A stretch of DNA of 64,000 nucleotides from positions 2,356,001 through 2,420,000 of the forward strand of contig OY970235.1 in the NCBI GenBank assembly GCA_963714145.1. Reading direction: 5' to 3'. Below the pieces are notes generated by a model. The model was not told where the DNA came from. It was given only the letters and a program-made list of their open reading frames with translations, and searched no databases. This stretch comes from JBBWZH01 sp035544115 (lineage in GTDB: Bacteria > Actinomycetota > Actinomycetes > Mycobacteriales > CADCTP01). Both the position numbers and the translations under genes were made by a program. Positions 35,315 through 43,935 of the stretch are shown piece after piece (within the stretch, counting starts at the first letter, position 1; each line of letters starts with the position of its first letter).

Positions 35315-36151
35315 GTGATCGCTCTGCTGCTGGCTGTGGGCAGCTCACTCGCGTACGGGTGCGCCGATTTCCTCGGCGGCCTGGGCGCCCGTCAGGCTCA
35401 TGTGTTGCGGACGGTGGTGATCGCGGCCCCAGCCAGCCTCGCGGTCGAGGTGCTGCTGTGGCCGTTTCTCGGCGCCTCGTTCAGCGCCGGTGCCCTCGGC
35501 TGGGGTGCCGCGTCGGGGGTCGCCTCGGCCGCCGCGTTGGCCCTGCTCTACCGCACCCTGGCGATCGGTCCGATGAGCGTGCTGTCGCCGGTGACCGCGC
35601 TGGTGTCCGCCGCGCTGCCGGTCGGCGTGGGTCTGCTGCAGGGTGAGCAGCTGGCTGCCGCCGGACTGATAGGTCTGCCGCTCGCGCTGGTCGCGGTGGT
35701 GCTGGTCAGCGCCGGCCCCGGCGCGGGCTCGGCGCGCCCCGCAGGTGCCGCGCTGCTGCTGGCATTCGGGGCGGGCGCCGCCATCGCCCTGCAGCTGATC
35801 TTCTTGCACCAGGCGCCGTCCGACAGCGGGGTGGCTCCGCTGATCGTGGGCCGGGCGGTCTCCTCGGCTGTCGCCCTGGGCGCGGCGGGGCTGATGTACC
35901 GCACGCTGGGCTCCGAGCGGCCCGCGTACGCGATGTCGACCGCCGCGGGTGTGCTGGACTCGGTGGCGAACCTGCTGTTTCTGCTCGCCACCCGAAGCGG
36001 GGACCTCGCCGTCGTCGCCGTGATCACCGCCCTCTACCCGGCCGGCACGGTCCTGCTCGCCCGCGCCGTGCTCGCCGAACGCATCCACCGCGGCCAGCTC
36101 GTCGGCCTGGGCGCTGCCGCCGCCGCGGTCGGCCTGCTGGCCATGACCTGA
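35315..36151 (+). CDS. EamA/DMT-family transporter
   Basis: This protein is about 278 aa with ten predicted membrane helices in two EamA-like halves. It begins IALLLAVGSSLAYGCADFLGG, with AIGPMSVLSPVTALVSAALPVGVG closing the first half and VAVITALYPAGTVLLARAVLAERI the second. It probably exports a small metabolite. GTG 35315 has AAGGGA six bases upstream and is preferred to ATG 35297. Its 3' end is 12 bases from the convergent YbaB gene. Confidence 0.88.
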   Translation: MIALLLAVGSSLAYGCADFLGGLGARQAHVLRTVVIAAPASLAVEVLLWPFLGASFSAGALGWGAASGVASAAALALLYRTLAIGPMSVLSPVTALVSAALPVGVGLLQGEQLAAAGLIGLPLALVAVVLVSAGPGAGSARPAGAALLLAFGAGAAIALQLIFLHQAPSDSGVAPLIVGRAVSSAVALGAAGLMYRTLGSERPAYAMSTAAGVLDSVANLLFLLATRSGDLAVVAVITALYPAGTVLLARAVLAERIHRGQLVGLGAAAAAVGLLAMT

Positions 36152-36163
36152 GCAGGCTCGCAG

Positions 36164-36577
36164 TCAGTGCCCGGCCGCGCGCATCCGGGCCAGCACGTCG
36201 CTCATCGCCTGGCTGAACGCGGCCATGCTGGGTACGGACTTGTCCGGCCGGTCGGGCCGCGCGTCGATCTCCGGCTCCGGCTCCGGTGCACCATCGGGCG
36301 GCTCGTCGGCAAGGGCGGCGAAGGCGGCGTTGACTGCGGCGACGATCTGGGCCGCGAGCGATTCGGAGTCCTGCCGGAGCAGCCGCGGGTCGAGCCGCAG
36401 CGACTCGACCCGGCGCGCGGAGACGGTGGCCCGGACGCGGTCGTCGGCGGCCGCACCGTCGGCCCGCCGCGCGGCCAGGTCGGCTCCAGCCGGCGGCCGC
36501 ACCGATTCGAGCCCGCCGCGGGGGTCGCTGAGCCGCCGGTCGGACTCCTCGATCCCGAGCCTGGTCGGGTCGGTCAT
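36164..36577 (-). CDS. YbaB/EbfC-family nucleoid protein homologue
   Basis: This 137-aa protein resembles actinobacterial YbaB/EbfC DNA-binding paralogues. It has a short beta segment (DRVRATVSARRVESLRLDPRLL) followed by the amphipathic helix QIVAAVNAAFAAL. The N-terminal helix is charged, and the tail is Pro/Glu/Asp-rich. It is not the canonical dnaX-recR neighbour, so it is a paralogue of unknown role. ATG 36577 is chosen; the longer frame is antisense to neighbouring sequence. Confidence 0.65.
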   Translation of the reverse strand: MTDPTRLGIEESDRRLSDPRGGLESVRPPAGADLAARRADGAAADDRVRATVSARRVESLRLDPRLLRQDSESLAAQIVAAVNAAFAALADEPPDGAPEPEPEIDARPDRPDKSVPSMAAFSQAMSDVLARMRAAGH

Positions 36578-36651
36578 CGGCACCCCTCGGGACGACGGCA
36601 GCCCGAACAGTACCCACTGGCCCCCGGGGATAAGCGACAAGTCTGCGACTA

Positions 36652-37077
36652 TCACCCGCCGGGTGGGTTCCGGCGGAGCGTGGTGCTGCGGCCGCGGAAC
36701 TCGGCCACCACCTCGGCGGCCCGGCGGACGGTGACGTCGTAGATGCCGTGCCGGCCGGCCTGGCTGCGCACCCGCGCCTCGGCCACCAGTTCGTCGCCGA
36801 CCCGGACCGGGGCCAGGAACTCGATGGCCGCGCCGGCCGCCACGGTGACCGGGCCCCAGCTGTTGCAGGCGCCGGCGAACGCGGTGTCGGCCAGCGTGAA
36901 CACGACGCCGCCGTGGGCGATCGCGTGCCCGTTGACCATGTCCGGCCGTACGGTCATCCGGGCCACGGCGCAGCCGTCGCCGGCCCGCTCCAGCGAGATG
37001 CCGAGCGCCCGCGACGCCTCGTCGGCCGCCATCATCGCCCGCACCTGCTCCGGCGCGTCCTGCCCGGACTGCGACAC
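36652..37077 (-). CDS. PaaI-type hotdog thioesterase
   Basis: This protein is about 141 aa from GTG 37077, which has GGGGAG five bases upstream; an ATG-type frame extends to 37158. The hotdog fold and PaaI motif are clear: MVNGHAIAHGGVVFTLADTAFAGACNSWG contains the HGG...D active site. Family members hydrolyse hydroxyphenylacetyl-CoA and related acyl-CoA. No phenylacetate genes are nearby, so the substrate is open. Confidence 0.85.
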   Translation of the reverse strand: MSQSGQDAPEQVRAMMAADEASRALGISLERAGDGCAVARMTVRPDMVNGHAIAHGGVVFTLADTAFAGACNSWGPVTVAAGAAIEFLAPVRVGDELVAEARVRSQAGRHGIYDVTVRRAAEVVAEFRGRSTTLRRNPPGG

Positions 37078-37381
37078 CGCCGCTCCCCACCGCCGACCGA
37101 CCGAACCCGCGGGCAGCGTACGGGCCACCCGGGCGGCCGCCTGACCTGGACGTTCCAATCGCGGGCGGATGGTGCATGGGATTTGGATTCCGATATCGCC
37201 ATCCTAATTCGCTGGACCCTGGGCGTCCGGACATCGACTGGCCAATTCAAGGTCAGCCGGCGGTGATCGGCATCAGGCCCTTGACGGGTCGGCGCTGAGC
37301 GGAAAGATTTGGAGCCCCTGGCGGCCGGAACCCGCGGTCGGGGTTTCTGATGTGCTCGGACTGCGATGGTGGAGGGCGGGC
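37078..37381. other. Intergenic region upstream of the chaperone-GTPase operon
   Basis: About 300 bp with AT-containing patches (GGGATTTGGATTCCGATATCG, GCCAATTCAAGG). A TTGACG at about 37276, with AAAGAT roughly 17 bases on, is a weak promoter candidate for the grpE-like gene. I found no HAIR/HspR-type CTTGAGT palindrome, so heat-shock control is not supported. Confidence 0.5.
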
Positions 37382-38047
37382 GTGGCCGAACCGGTGGACG
37401 CGGCCGACCTCGCCCCGGTGGCGGTGCCGGCGGCCGAGAGTGAAACCGCCGAGGTGCTGGACGCGGTACTGCTCCGGCTCACCGAGGTGCAGCAACAGGT
37501 TTCGGAGTTCCACCGCAGATCAGCGCACCGGGAAAGCGTGATCGACCGGCTGCACGCGGAAAACCAGACCCTTAAAGAGGGCACCCAGAAGGCGACTCTG
37601 GAGCCGGTCATCGCCGACCTGATCCGGCTCTACGACGCGCTGCGGCGCGAGGCGGCCCGCGGCGGCGGCCCGATCATCGCCAGCTTCGCCGACGACGTGG
37701 AGCTGATCCTGGACCGGTGCGGCATCGAGGTGGTCGCGGCCGAGCCCGGGGCGGTATTCGAGACCGGTGTGCACACCCCGGCCAGCGTCGTCCCCACCGC
37801 CGATCCGGCCCGGCACAACACGGTCGCCGAGGTGCTGGCCGCCGGGCTGCGCGACCGGGAGACCGGCCGGACCCGCCGCGCCGTCCGGGCCCGCATCCAC
37901 CAGTTCACCCCGCCCGCCGACAACGGCCAGCCCACAGAGGACCAGCCGGCGGATGGGACCGACCGCACCCAGACCGCCGAGGAACCGGCCGACAGCGAGC
38001 CGGCGGGCGAGACAGACCGACCAGACCCAGACCGCCGAGGAATCTGA
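37382..38047 (+). CDS. GrpE-like nucleotide exchange factor
   Basis: This 221-aa protein starts at GTG 37382 with GGAGGGCGG just upstream. The centre (residues about 25-110) has the GrpE coiled coil and head (LLRLTEVQQQVSEFHRRSAHRESVIDRLHAENQTLKEG, then VIADLIRLYDALRREA). The C-terminal 60 residues are charged and Thr/Glu/Pro-rich. GrpE releases ADP from DnaK. It overlaps the next gene, an Hsp70, by one base, and the pair is not followed by dnaJ. It therefore looks like a dedicated chaperone module for the downstream GTPase genes rather than the housekeeping grpE. Confidence 0.8.
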   Translation: MAEPVDAADLAPVAVPAAESETAEVLDAVLLRLTEVQQQVSEFHRRSAHRESVIDRLHAENQTLKEGTQKATLEPVIADLIRLYDALRREAARGGGPIIASFADDVELILDRCGIEVVAAEPGAVFETGVHTPASVVPTADPARHNTVAEVLAAGLRDRETGRTRRAVRARIHQFTPPADNGQPTEDQPADGTDRTQTAEEPADSEPAGETDRPDPDRRGI

Positions 38048-39669
38048 TGACGACGTACGGGATTGATCTCGGCACCACCTACTCCTGCATCGCCTACGTG
38101 GACGATGCCGGCCGGGCGGTGATCGCGAAGAACGCCCTCGGCGAGGACACCACGCCGTCGGTCGTCTATTTCGAGTCGCCGGACAATGTCGTGGTCGGGC
38201 GGACCGCGAAAGACCTGGCGAAACTCGAGCCGAACCTGGTCGTGTCGCTGGTGAAGCGGCAGATGGGCAGCACCGTCGAGTTCGTCCACCACGGCACCAC
38301 GCACACCCCGGAGACCGTGTCGGCGCTGATTCTCAAGGACCTGGCCGCGGCGGCCGGGCAGGAGACCGGGCAGCCGGTCCACGACGTGGTGATCACGGTG
38401 CCGGCCTATTTCGGGGTCACCGAGCGGGAGGCCACCCGCAACGCCGGCGTGATCGCCGGCCTGAACGTGCTGAACGTGGTGCCCGAGCCGGTGGCCGCCG
38501 CGTTGCACTACGAGTCCCTGTCCAGCGGGCAGGACCGCACGATCCTGGTGTACGACCTGGGCGGCGGCACCTTCGACACCACCGTGATCCGGCTGGCCGG
38601 CGAGGACGTCCGGGTGCTGTGCACCGACGGCGACCATCACCTCGGCGGTGCCGACTGGGACGAGAAGATCGTCGACTACCTGCTGGAGCAGTTCACCGCC
38701 GAGCAGCCGGGCAGCGACCCGGGCGGCAACGAGGAGTTCCTGCAGGAGCTGGCGAACACCGCCGAGCAGCTGAAGAAGGACCTCAGCAGCGTCCAGGCGC
38801 GGCGGCACAGCCTGCGCTTCGACGGCGCGGTGGCCAAGATCGAGCTGACCCGGGAGCGGTTCGAGGAGCTGACGTCCGACCTGCTCCGGCGCACCGTCGA
38901 GATCACCGAGCGGACCGTGCAGACCGCCGCCGAGCTGGGCGTGACCACGTTCGACGACGTGCTGCTGGTCGGCGGGGCGACCCGGATGCCGGCGGTCGCG
39001 GCCAGCCTGCGCGAGCGGTTCGGCTTCGAGCCCCGGCTGCACGACCCGGATCTGGCCGTCGCCAAGGGCGCCGCGCTGTTCGCGCTGATCGAGTCGGTCA
39101 AGGTCAGCCTGCCGTCCGCGGACGGCGCGGACGGTGCGGCCGCACTGTCCGACGCGGCGGTGGAGGACGTCGCCGACCGGCTCGGCCTGACCACGGCCAA
39201 GGTCCGCGCGCTGGCGGAGAAGGTGGTCACCGGCGTGGTGCCGCGGGCGTTCGGCGTCACCGTGATCGACAGCGCCGACCCGAAGCGGGAGCGCGAGATC
39301 GTGGCACACGTCCTGCTGGCCAACCACGCGCTGCCGGCGACCACCGAGCCGGCGACGTTCTACACCGTCGACGACGACCAGACCTCGGTCCGGATCGAGG
39401 TGCGCGAACAGGTCGGCAGCCGGCTGTCCGCGGAGCTGGAGCACAACGACCCGATCGCCGAGGGGTTCATCACCGGGTTGCCGCCGCTGCCGGCCGGCTC
39501 GCCGCTCGAGGCCACGTTCAGCATGACCGAGACCGGCGTGCTGACCGTGTACGCGGTCGAGTTGAGCACCCGCAAGGACCTGAACATCGAGGTCCGCATC
39601 CGCGGGCTGGACGAGCGGCAGGTGCAGACCGCCCGGGCCGCGGTCGCCCGGCTCACGCTCGGCGAATAG
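38047..39669 (+). CDS. Hsp70/DnaK-like ATPase, short form
   Basis: This 540-aa Hsp70 has a complete ATPase domain: GIDLGTTYSCIAYVDD, VPAYFGVTEREATRNAGVIAGL, VYDLGGGTFDTTVI and VLLVGGATRMPAVAASL. The beta-sandwich substrate domain is present (GVTVIDSADPKRE...FYTVDDDQTSVRIEV...GVLTVYAVELSTRKDLNIEV). It ends right after this, so the helical lid and C-terminal tail of DnaK (about 100 residues) are missing. TGATG overlap couples it to the GrpE-like gene. Lidless Hsp70s with private partners are known in bacteria; the client here is probably one of the downstream proteins (inference). Confidence 0.92.
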   Translation: MTTYGIDLGTTYSCIAYVDDAGRAVIAKNALGEDTTPSVVYFESPDNVVVGRTAKDLAKLEPNLVVSLVKRQMGSTVEFVHHGTTHTPETVSALILKDLAAAAGQETGQPVHDVVITVPAYFGVTEREATRNAGVIAGLNVLNVVPEPVAAALHYESLSSGQDRTILVYDLGGGTFDTTVIRLAGEDVRVLCTDGDHHLGGADWDEKIVDYLLEQFTAEQPGSDPGGNEEFLQELANTAEQLKKDLSSVQARRHSLRFDGAVAKIELTRERFEELTSDLLRRTVEITERTVQTAAELGVTTFDDVLLVGGATRMPAVAASLRERFGFEPRLHDPDLAVAKGAALFALIESVKVSLPSADGADGAAALSDAAVEDVADRLGLTTAKVRALAEKVVTGVVPRAFGVTVIDSADPKREREIVAHVLLANHALPATTEPATFYTVDDDQTSVRIEVREQVGSRLSAELEHNDPIAEGFITGLPPLPAGSPLEATFSMTETGVLTVYAVELSTRKDLNIEVRIRGLDERQVQTARAAVARLTLGE

Positions 39670-39684
39670 CCCCGGCCCGCCGCC

Positions 39685-42600
39685 ATGCCGTTCGACCCGG
39701 ACACCTACCGGCGGCAGGTGCTGGAGCCGGCCCGGGCCGGCGGCAACGTCCCGCCGCCGGACCTGCTGCTCCGGTATGCGCTGACGCACGCCGAGCTGGC
39801 CGGCGCGGCGCCGTTCGACCGGCACGTCGACCAGGTGGTCCGGCACTGGCGGGCGCTGAAGCAGCAACGGGCCTTCGCCAAGCTGGCGGACGCGCTGCTG
39901 GCCGGGCACGCCGAGCTGCAGCGCTCCGGCGAGCTGACCCCGGCGGCGCTGCGGGAGCGTAGCGCGGCCGCCCGGGACGCGGCCCGGCGCCGGCTCGGCC
40001 AGCAGGTGGCGGCCCTGGCGGCGGCCTTCCCGTACATCACCAGCGGCACCGGGCAGGCGCTGGTGGACGGCTCGGCCGGGCTGCTGGACGCCGCGACCGT
40101 CCGGGACGCGCTGCGGGCGGCGCAGGTGCGGGTGGTCGAGCCGTGGCCGGTGCCGGCCACGCCGCCGACCGCGAAGGCCCGCGACCTGGCCCGCAACCTG
40201 GGCCTGCTCGGCTGCCGGCTGTCGGTCGAGGCGGTGTTCGGCCCGGCGGACGTCCGGGCCGGTTTCCGGCTCCGGGACGGCTTCCGGCTGGCGTCGGGCG
40301 CGGCGCTGACCACCGAGGCGGTCCGGGCCGCGCAGCGCGAGGTGGACAAGGGCCGGGCCGACGAGCGCAAGACCGCGGCCAGCACCGTGCTGGCCGTCCT
40401 GCTCGACCAGCTGGCCCGGCCGGACGGGGTCGAGGCGCTGCTGCGCTGGGAGCTGGCCACCGCGCTGGAGCCGCAGGCGGCGGCCGGGATGCCGGCCCGG
40501 GTGCTCGCCGCCGACGCCGCCGACCTCGGGCTGGACCCGGTGGACGCCGGCACGCTGGCGGTGTCGCTGCTCGCCGTGGTGGACGAGCGGCGGGTGGCCG
40601 GCGCCGGCGAGATCGCCGAGCTGCTCGGCACCGGGCAGCTGCGGGCGGCGCAGCAGCGGCTGCAGGCGCTGCCGCCCGGCCGCGGCGCGGACGTGCGGGA
40701 GCAGGTCGAGGCCACCGCCGCCCGGGTGGACGCGCTGGCCGCCGCGGCGGCCGCGGCGACCGATCCGGAGCAGGCGGCCGCGTTGCTGGGGCAGGCCATC
40801 GCGCTCGCCCAGGACGACGAGGACCTGGGCCGGCAGCTGGCCGCCATCCCGCCGCCCCCGCCGGTGGCCGTGGCCGTGGCCGTGACCGGCGACGGGGTAC
40901 TGGTCAGCTGGCGGCCGGGGCCGGCCCGGGTCGGCGCCGTCCGGCACCGGGTGGTCCGGACGCTCGGCCGGCCGGCGGCGGCCGCGACCGAGCCGGTCGC
41001 GCTGGGCGAGGTGCCCTGGCGGGAGCTGACCGACCCGGCGCCCCCACCGGGCGAAACCCTGCGCTACACCGTCTTCGCCGCCCGGGAGCCCGCGCCCGCC
41101 GGGGAGCCGGCCTGGTCGGCCGGGACGGCCGGGCCAGCGGTGACCGTGCTGCCCGAGGTGGACGGGCTGCGGCTGGAGGCCGACGACCGGTCGGTGAGCG
41201 CGTCCTGGCGGCTGCCGGCCGGCGCGATCGAGGTGGAGGTCTGGCGCGGCGACGCCGCCGCCGGTCCGGGCGGGCCGGGCACCGGCGGCCTGGACGAGCC
41301 TGCGCGGGGCGGCCCGGGTGAGCCGACGTCGGGCGGCCCGGGCCCGGGTGGCCCTGGCGGGGCGCCGTCCGGCGGGCCGGGCGCGGGTGGCCCGGGCGGG
41401 GCGGCCTCAGGTGGCCCGGGCGGGGCGGCTTCAGGCGGGCCGGCGGAGCGGCGGGTGGCGGCGGGCGCGGCCGGGTTCACCGACCGGGCGGTGCGCACCG
41501 GGCAGCGGTACCGGTACCGGATCTCGACCGTCTACTTCGACCGGTCCGGAGCGCGGCTGGTCTCCCCCGGGCTGGTCGGGACCGCGGCGCCGGACGTCCG
41601 CCCGGTGCCGGTGGACGACCTGGCGGCCGAGACCGGGCCGGACGGTCGTCCGGCAGCGGTCCGGCTGACCTGGACACCGCCGCGGACCGGCGCGGTCGGG
41701 GTCCGGATCGGCGACCGGCCGCCACCCTGGCCGGCCGGCAGCACGATCGCGCTGGCCGACCTGGCCGGCTACGGCCGGCCGGTGCCGGGGGTGCCGAGCC
41801 CGTTGCCGGACGGCCGGGCCGGGCTGACCATGCCGGCGCCGACCGGCCAGTGCTTCCTGACCGCGATCAGCAGCGGGCAGCAGCGCGCCGCCGTCGGCAA
41901 CACCGTGATCCTCTCGCTGGCCGAGCCGGTCCGCGGCCTGGTCGCCGAGCGGTTCGCCGAGGCGGTGCTGCTGCGCTGGATCTGGCCGGCGGCCGCCACC
42001 TCAGCCCGGGTCCGCTGGGCTGGAACCGACCAGGCCGACGGGGCTGTCAGGGCGGCCGGGACCGGCCGAGCCGACCCCGCCCACAGGGCCGACGGAGCTG
42101 CAGGAACCGACCAGGCCGACCAGGCCGACGGGACGGCCAGAGCTGCCGGAACCGGCCCGGCCGACCCCGCCCACAGGGCCGACCGGGCTGCCGGAACCGA
42201 CCAGGCCGACGGGACGGCCAGAGCTGCCGGGACCGGCCCGGCCGGGGGGACGGCTGCGGCCGGCTGGGCCGGTGAGATCAACTGCTTCCGGCGCGAGTAC
42301 GAGGACAACGGCGGCTGCACGGTCACGGTCGGACCGGACCCGGTAACCGTCATCGTCGAGGCGGCGGTGGACGGGGCGGCCGGCGACGGGCTGGACGGGC
42401 CCAGGTACGGGCCGCCGATGCGGGCGGCGGTCGCCGGGCTGCCGGCGCGGGTGAGCTACCTGGTCGAGCCGGCCCGGCCGCTGTTGCGCCGGCCGGCCCG
42501 GCTGATGCTGCGCTGCGACCGTCCGGTGACGGTGCCGCCGCTGCTGCTGGTCCGGGGCAGCGGGTCGGTGCTGCCGCTGGCGCCGGCGGACGGCACGGTC

Positions 42601-42753
42601 GTCGCCCGGGTACCGAGCCAGCGGCTGGTCCCGGACCAGCCGGTGGCCGTGCCGCTGGCCGGCGCGCGACCCGGCGCGGGCCGGCTGGTGTGCTTCCCGG
42701 ACGGGCCGAGCGACCCGCCGGTCACGCTGGTGTACGCGCCGGGCCGGTGGTGA
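39685..42753 (+). CDS. Large fibronectin-III-like protein of the GTPase operon
   Basis: This 1022-aa protein has no signal peptide. Residues 1-390 are alpha-helical and include two segments that start like chaperone or SaccDH-type helical repeats. From about residue 390 there are several FN3-like segments (GVLVSWRPGPARVGAVRHRVVR, DRSVSASWRLPAGAIEVEVWRG, VRLTWTPPRTGAVGVRIGD, AVLLRWIWPAAATSARVRW). Two low-complexity inserts are present: Gly/Pro-rich (GGPG units, about 41275-41450) and a 27-30 residue repeat (GTDQADG...HRADGAA, about 42020-42260). It is the least familiar member of the operon. It starts 15 bases after the Hsp70 stop and overlaps the first GTPase by GTGA. Confidence 0.75.
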   Translation: MPFDPDTYRRQVLEPARAGGNVPPPDLLLRYALTHAELAGAAPFDRHVDQVVRHWRALKQQRAFAKLADALLAGHAELQRSGELTPAALRERSAAARDAARRRLGQQVAALAAAFPYITSGTGQALVDGSAGLLDAATVRDALRAAQVRVVEPWPVPATPPTAKARDLARNLGLLGCRLSVEAVFGPADVRAGFRLRDGFRLASGAALTTEAVRAAQREVDKGRADERKTAASTVLAVLLDQLARPDGVEALLRWELATALEPQAAAGMPARVLAADAADLGLDPVDAGTLAVSLLAVVDERRVAGAGEIAELLGTGQLRAAQQRLQALPPGRGADVREQVEATAARVDALAAAAAAATDPEQAAALLGQAIALAQDDEDLGRQLAAIPPPPPVAVAVAVTGDGVLVSWRPGPARVGAVRHRVVRTLGRPAAAATEPVALGEVPWRELTDPAPPPGETLRYTVFAAREPAPAGEPAWSAGTAGPAVTVLPEVDGLRLEADDRSVSASWRLPAGAIEVEVWRGDAAAGPGGPGTGGLDEPARGGPGEPTSGGPGPGGPGGAPSGGPGAGGPGGAASGGPGGAASGGPAERRVAAGAAGFTDRAVRTGQRYRYRISTVYFDRSGARLVSPGLVGTAAPDVRPVPVDDLAAETGPDGRPAAVRLTWTPPRTGAVGVRIGDRPPPWPAGSTIALADLAGYGRPVPGVPSPLPDGRAGLTMPAPTGQCFLTAISSGQQRAAVGNTVILSLAEPVRGLVAERFAEAVLLRWIWPAAATSARVRWAGTDQADGAVRAAGTGRADPAHRADGAAGTDQADQADGTARAAGTGPADPAHRADRAAGTDQADGTARAAGTGPAGGTAAAGWAGEINCFRREYEDNGGCTVTVGPDPVTVIVEAAVDGAAGDGLDGPRYGPPMRAAVAGLPARVSYLVEPARPLLRRPARLMLRCDRPVTVPPLLLVRGSGSVLPLAPADGTVVARVPSQRLVPDQPVAVPLAGARPGAGRLVCFPDGPSDPPVTLVYAPGRW

Positions 42754-43934
42754 CCGCGGTGGCGCTGCTGGCCTGCCCGTACTGCTACGAGCGGTTCGCG
42801 GAGAAGCAGATCGAGTTCCGCTGCACCGGCCGGGCCGGGCCGGGCGGCACCACCTGTACCCGGGCCCGGGACCAGAAGCTGGCCGACCGGATCGGCCTGT
42901 CCACCCCGATGGCGCCGGCATTCGCGGCCGACGGCCGGAAGCTGACCGCGACCTGCCCGCAGTGCAAGGGCAGCACCCAGTACCGGATCTGCCCGCGCTG
43001 CCACAGCCAGCTGCCGGTGCACTTCGGCAAGGTCGACAACCGGCTGATCGCGATGATCGGCGCCAAGGAGAGCGGCAAAACCGTCTACCTGACCGTGCTG
43101 ATCCATGAGCTGATGCACCGGGTCGGGCACCAGTTCGACGCGTCCGTGGTCGGCTCCGACGACAACACCCGGCGCCAGTTCACCGCCGACTACGAGGAGC
43201 GGCTCTACCAGCGCCGGGAACTGTTCCCGACCACCCGGTCGGCCGGCGCCACCCGCAACCAGCGGGCCCCGCTGGTGTTCCGGTTCACCCGCGACCGCAA
43301 GGGGCTGATCGGCAGCCGGCCGGCGCACAGCATCCTGTCCTTCTTCGACACCGCCGGCGAGGACCTCGTCTCCGAGGACAGCGTCCACCTCAACACCCGC
43401 TACCTGGCCAGCGCGGACGGGATCATCCTGCTGCTCGACCCGCTGCAGATGCGCGGCGCCCGCCGGCTGGCGCTGGCCGACGCCCCGGCGCCGAACGGGA
43501 CCGGCTACGACACGCCGGTGAACGTGCTGAGCCGGGTCACCGAGCTGCTGCGGACCGGGCTGCAGCGGCCGTCGGCGCGGATCCGGACGCCGATCGCGGT
43601 CGCCTTCTCCAAGATCGACACGCTCCGGCACACCTTCCCGGACGGCAGCCCGCTGCGCCGGCAGCCATCCACCCGGCCGGTGTTCGACAGCGCGGACAGC
43701 CGGGCCGTGCACGAGGACGTCCAGGCGCTGCTGCAGAAATGGGACGGCACCCAGCTGGACCACATCCTGCGGCTCGGCTACGACCGGTACCGGTACTTCG
43801 CGCTGTCCGCGCTGGGCGACAGCCCGACCGCGGACCGCCGCGTCGCCGAGCACGGCATCACCCCGTACCGGGTGCAGGACCCGTTCCTCTGGCTGCTCAG
43901 CGAGCTGGGCACGATCCCGGCGACAAGGGACTGA
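42750..43934 (+). CDS. Zinc-ribbon P-loop GTPase of the TRAFAC type (DO-GTPase-like)
   Basis: This 394-aa protein starts at GTG 42750, overlapping the upstream stop by four bases. Two zinc ribbons precede the NTPase: CPYC near residue 9 with a partner C, and CPQC...CPRC at about 72-90. Walker A is GAKESGKT (104-111), the Walker B-like strand is LSFFDTAGEDL, and the base-specificity loop is AFSKID. It ends in a helical tail. I recall this combination from GTPases in actinobacterial NTP-dependent conflict systems; the name is from memory. It should be cytoplasmic. Confidence 0.85.
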   Translation: MTAVALLACPYCYERFAEKQIEFRCTGRAGPGGTTCTRARDQKLADRIGLSTPMAPAFAADGRKLTATCPQCKGSTQYRICPRCHSQLPVHFGKVDNRLIAMIGAKESGKTVYLTVLIHELMHRVGHQFDASVVGSDDNTRRQFTADYEERLYQRRELFPTTRSAGATRNQRAPLVFRFTRDRKGLIGSRPAHSILSFFDTAGEDLVSEDSVHLNTRYLASADGIILLLDPLQMRGARRLALADAPAPNGTGYDTPVNVLSRVTELLRTGLQRPSARIRTPIAVAFSKIDTLRHTFPDGSPLRRQPSTRPVFDSADSRAVHEDVQALLQKWDGTQLDHILRLGYDRYRYFALSALGDSPTADRRVAEHGITPYRVQDPFLWLLSELGTIPATRD

Positions 43935-43935
43935 G

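Noticed and set aside
37078..37381. HspR/HAIR heat-shock operator before the grpE-dnaK-like genes
   Set aside because: CTTGAGT and ACTCAAG arms with seven-base spacing were not found; only a partial CTTGAC is present.
37630..40947. 1105-residue minus-strand frame opposite the Hsp70 and FN3 genes
   Set aside because: The + strand genes have clear motifs throughout; the mirror frame has none.
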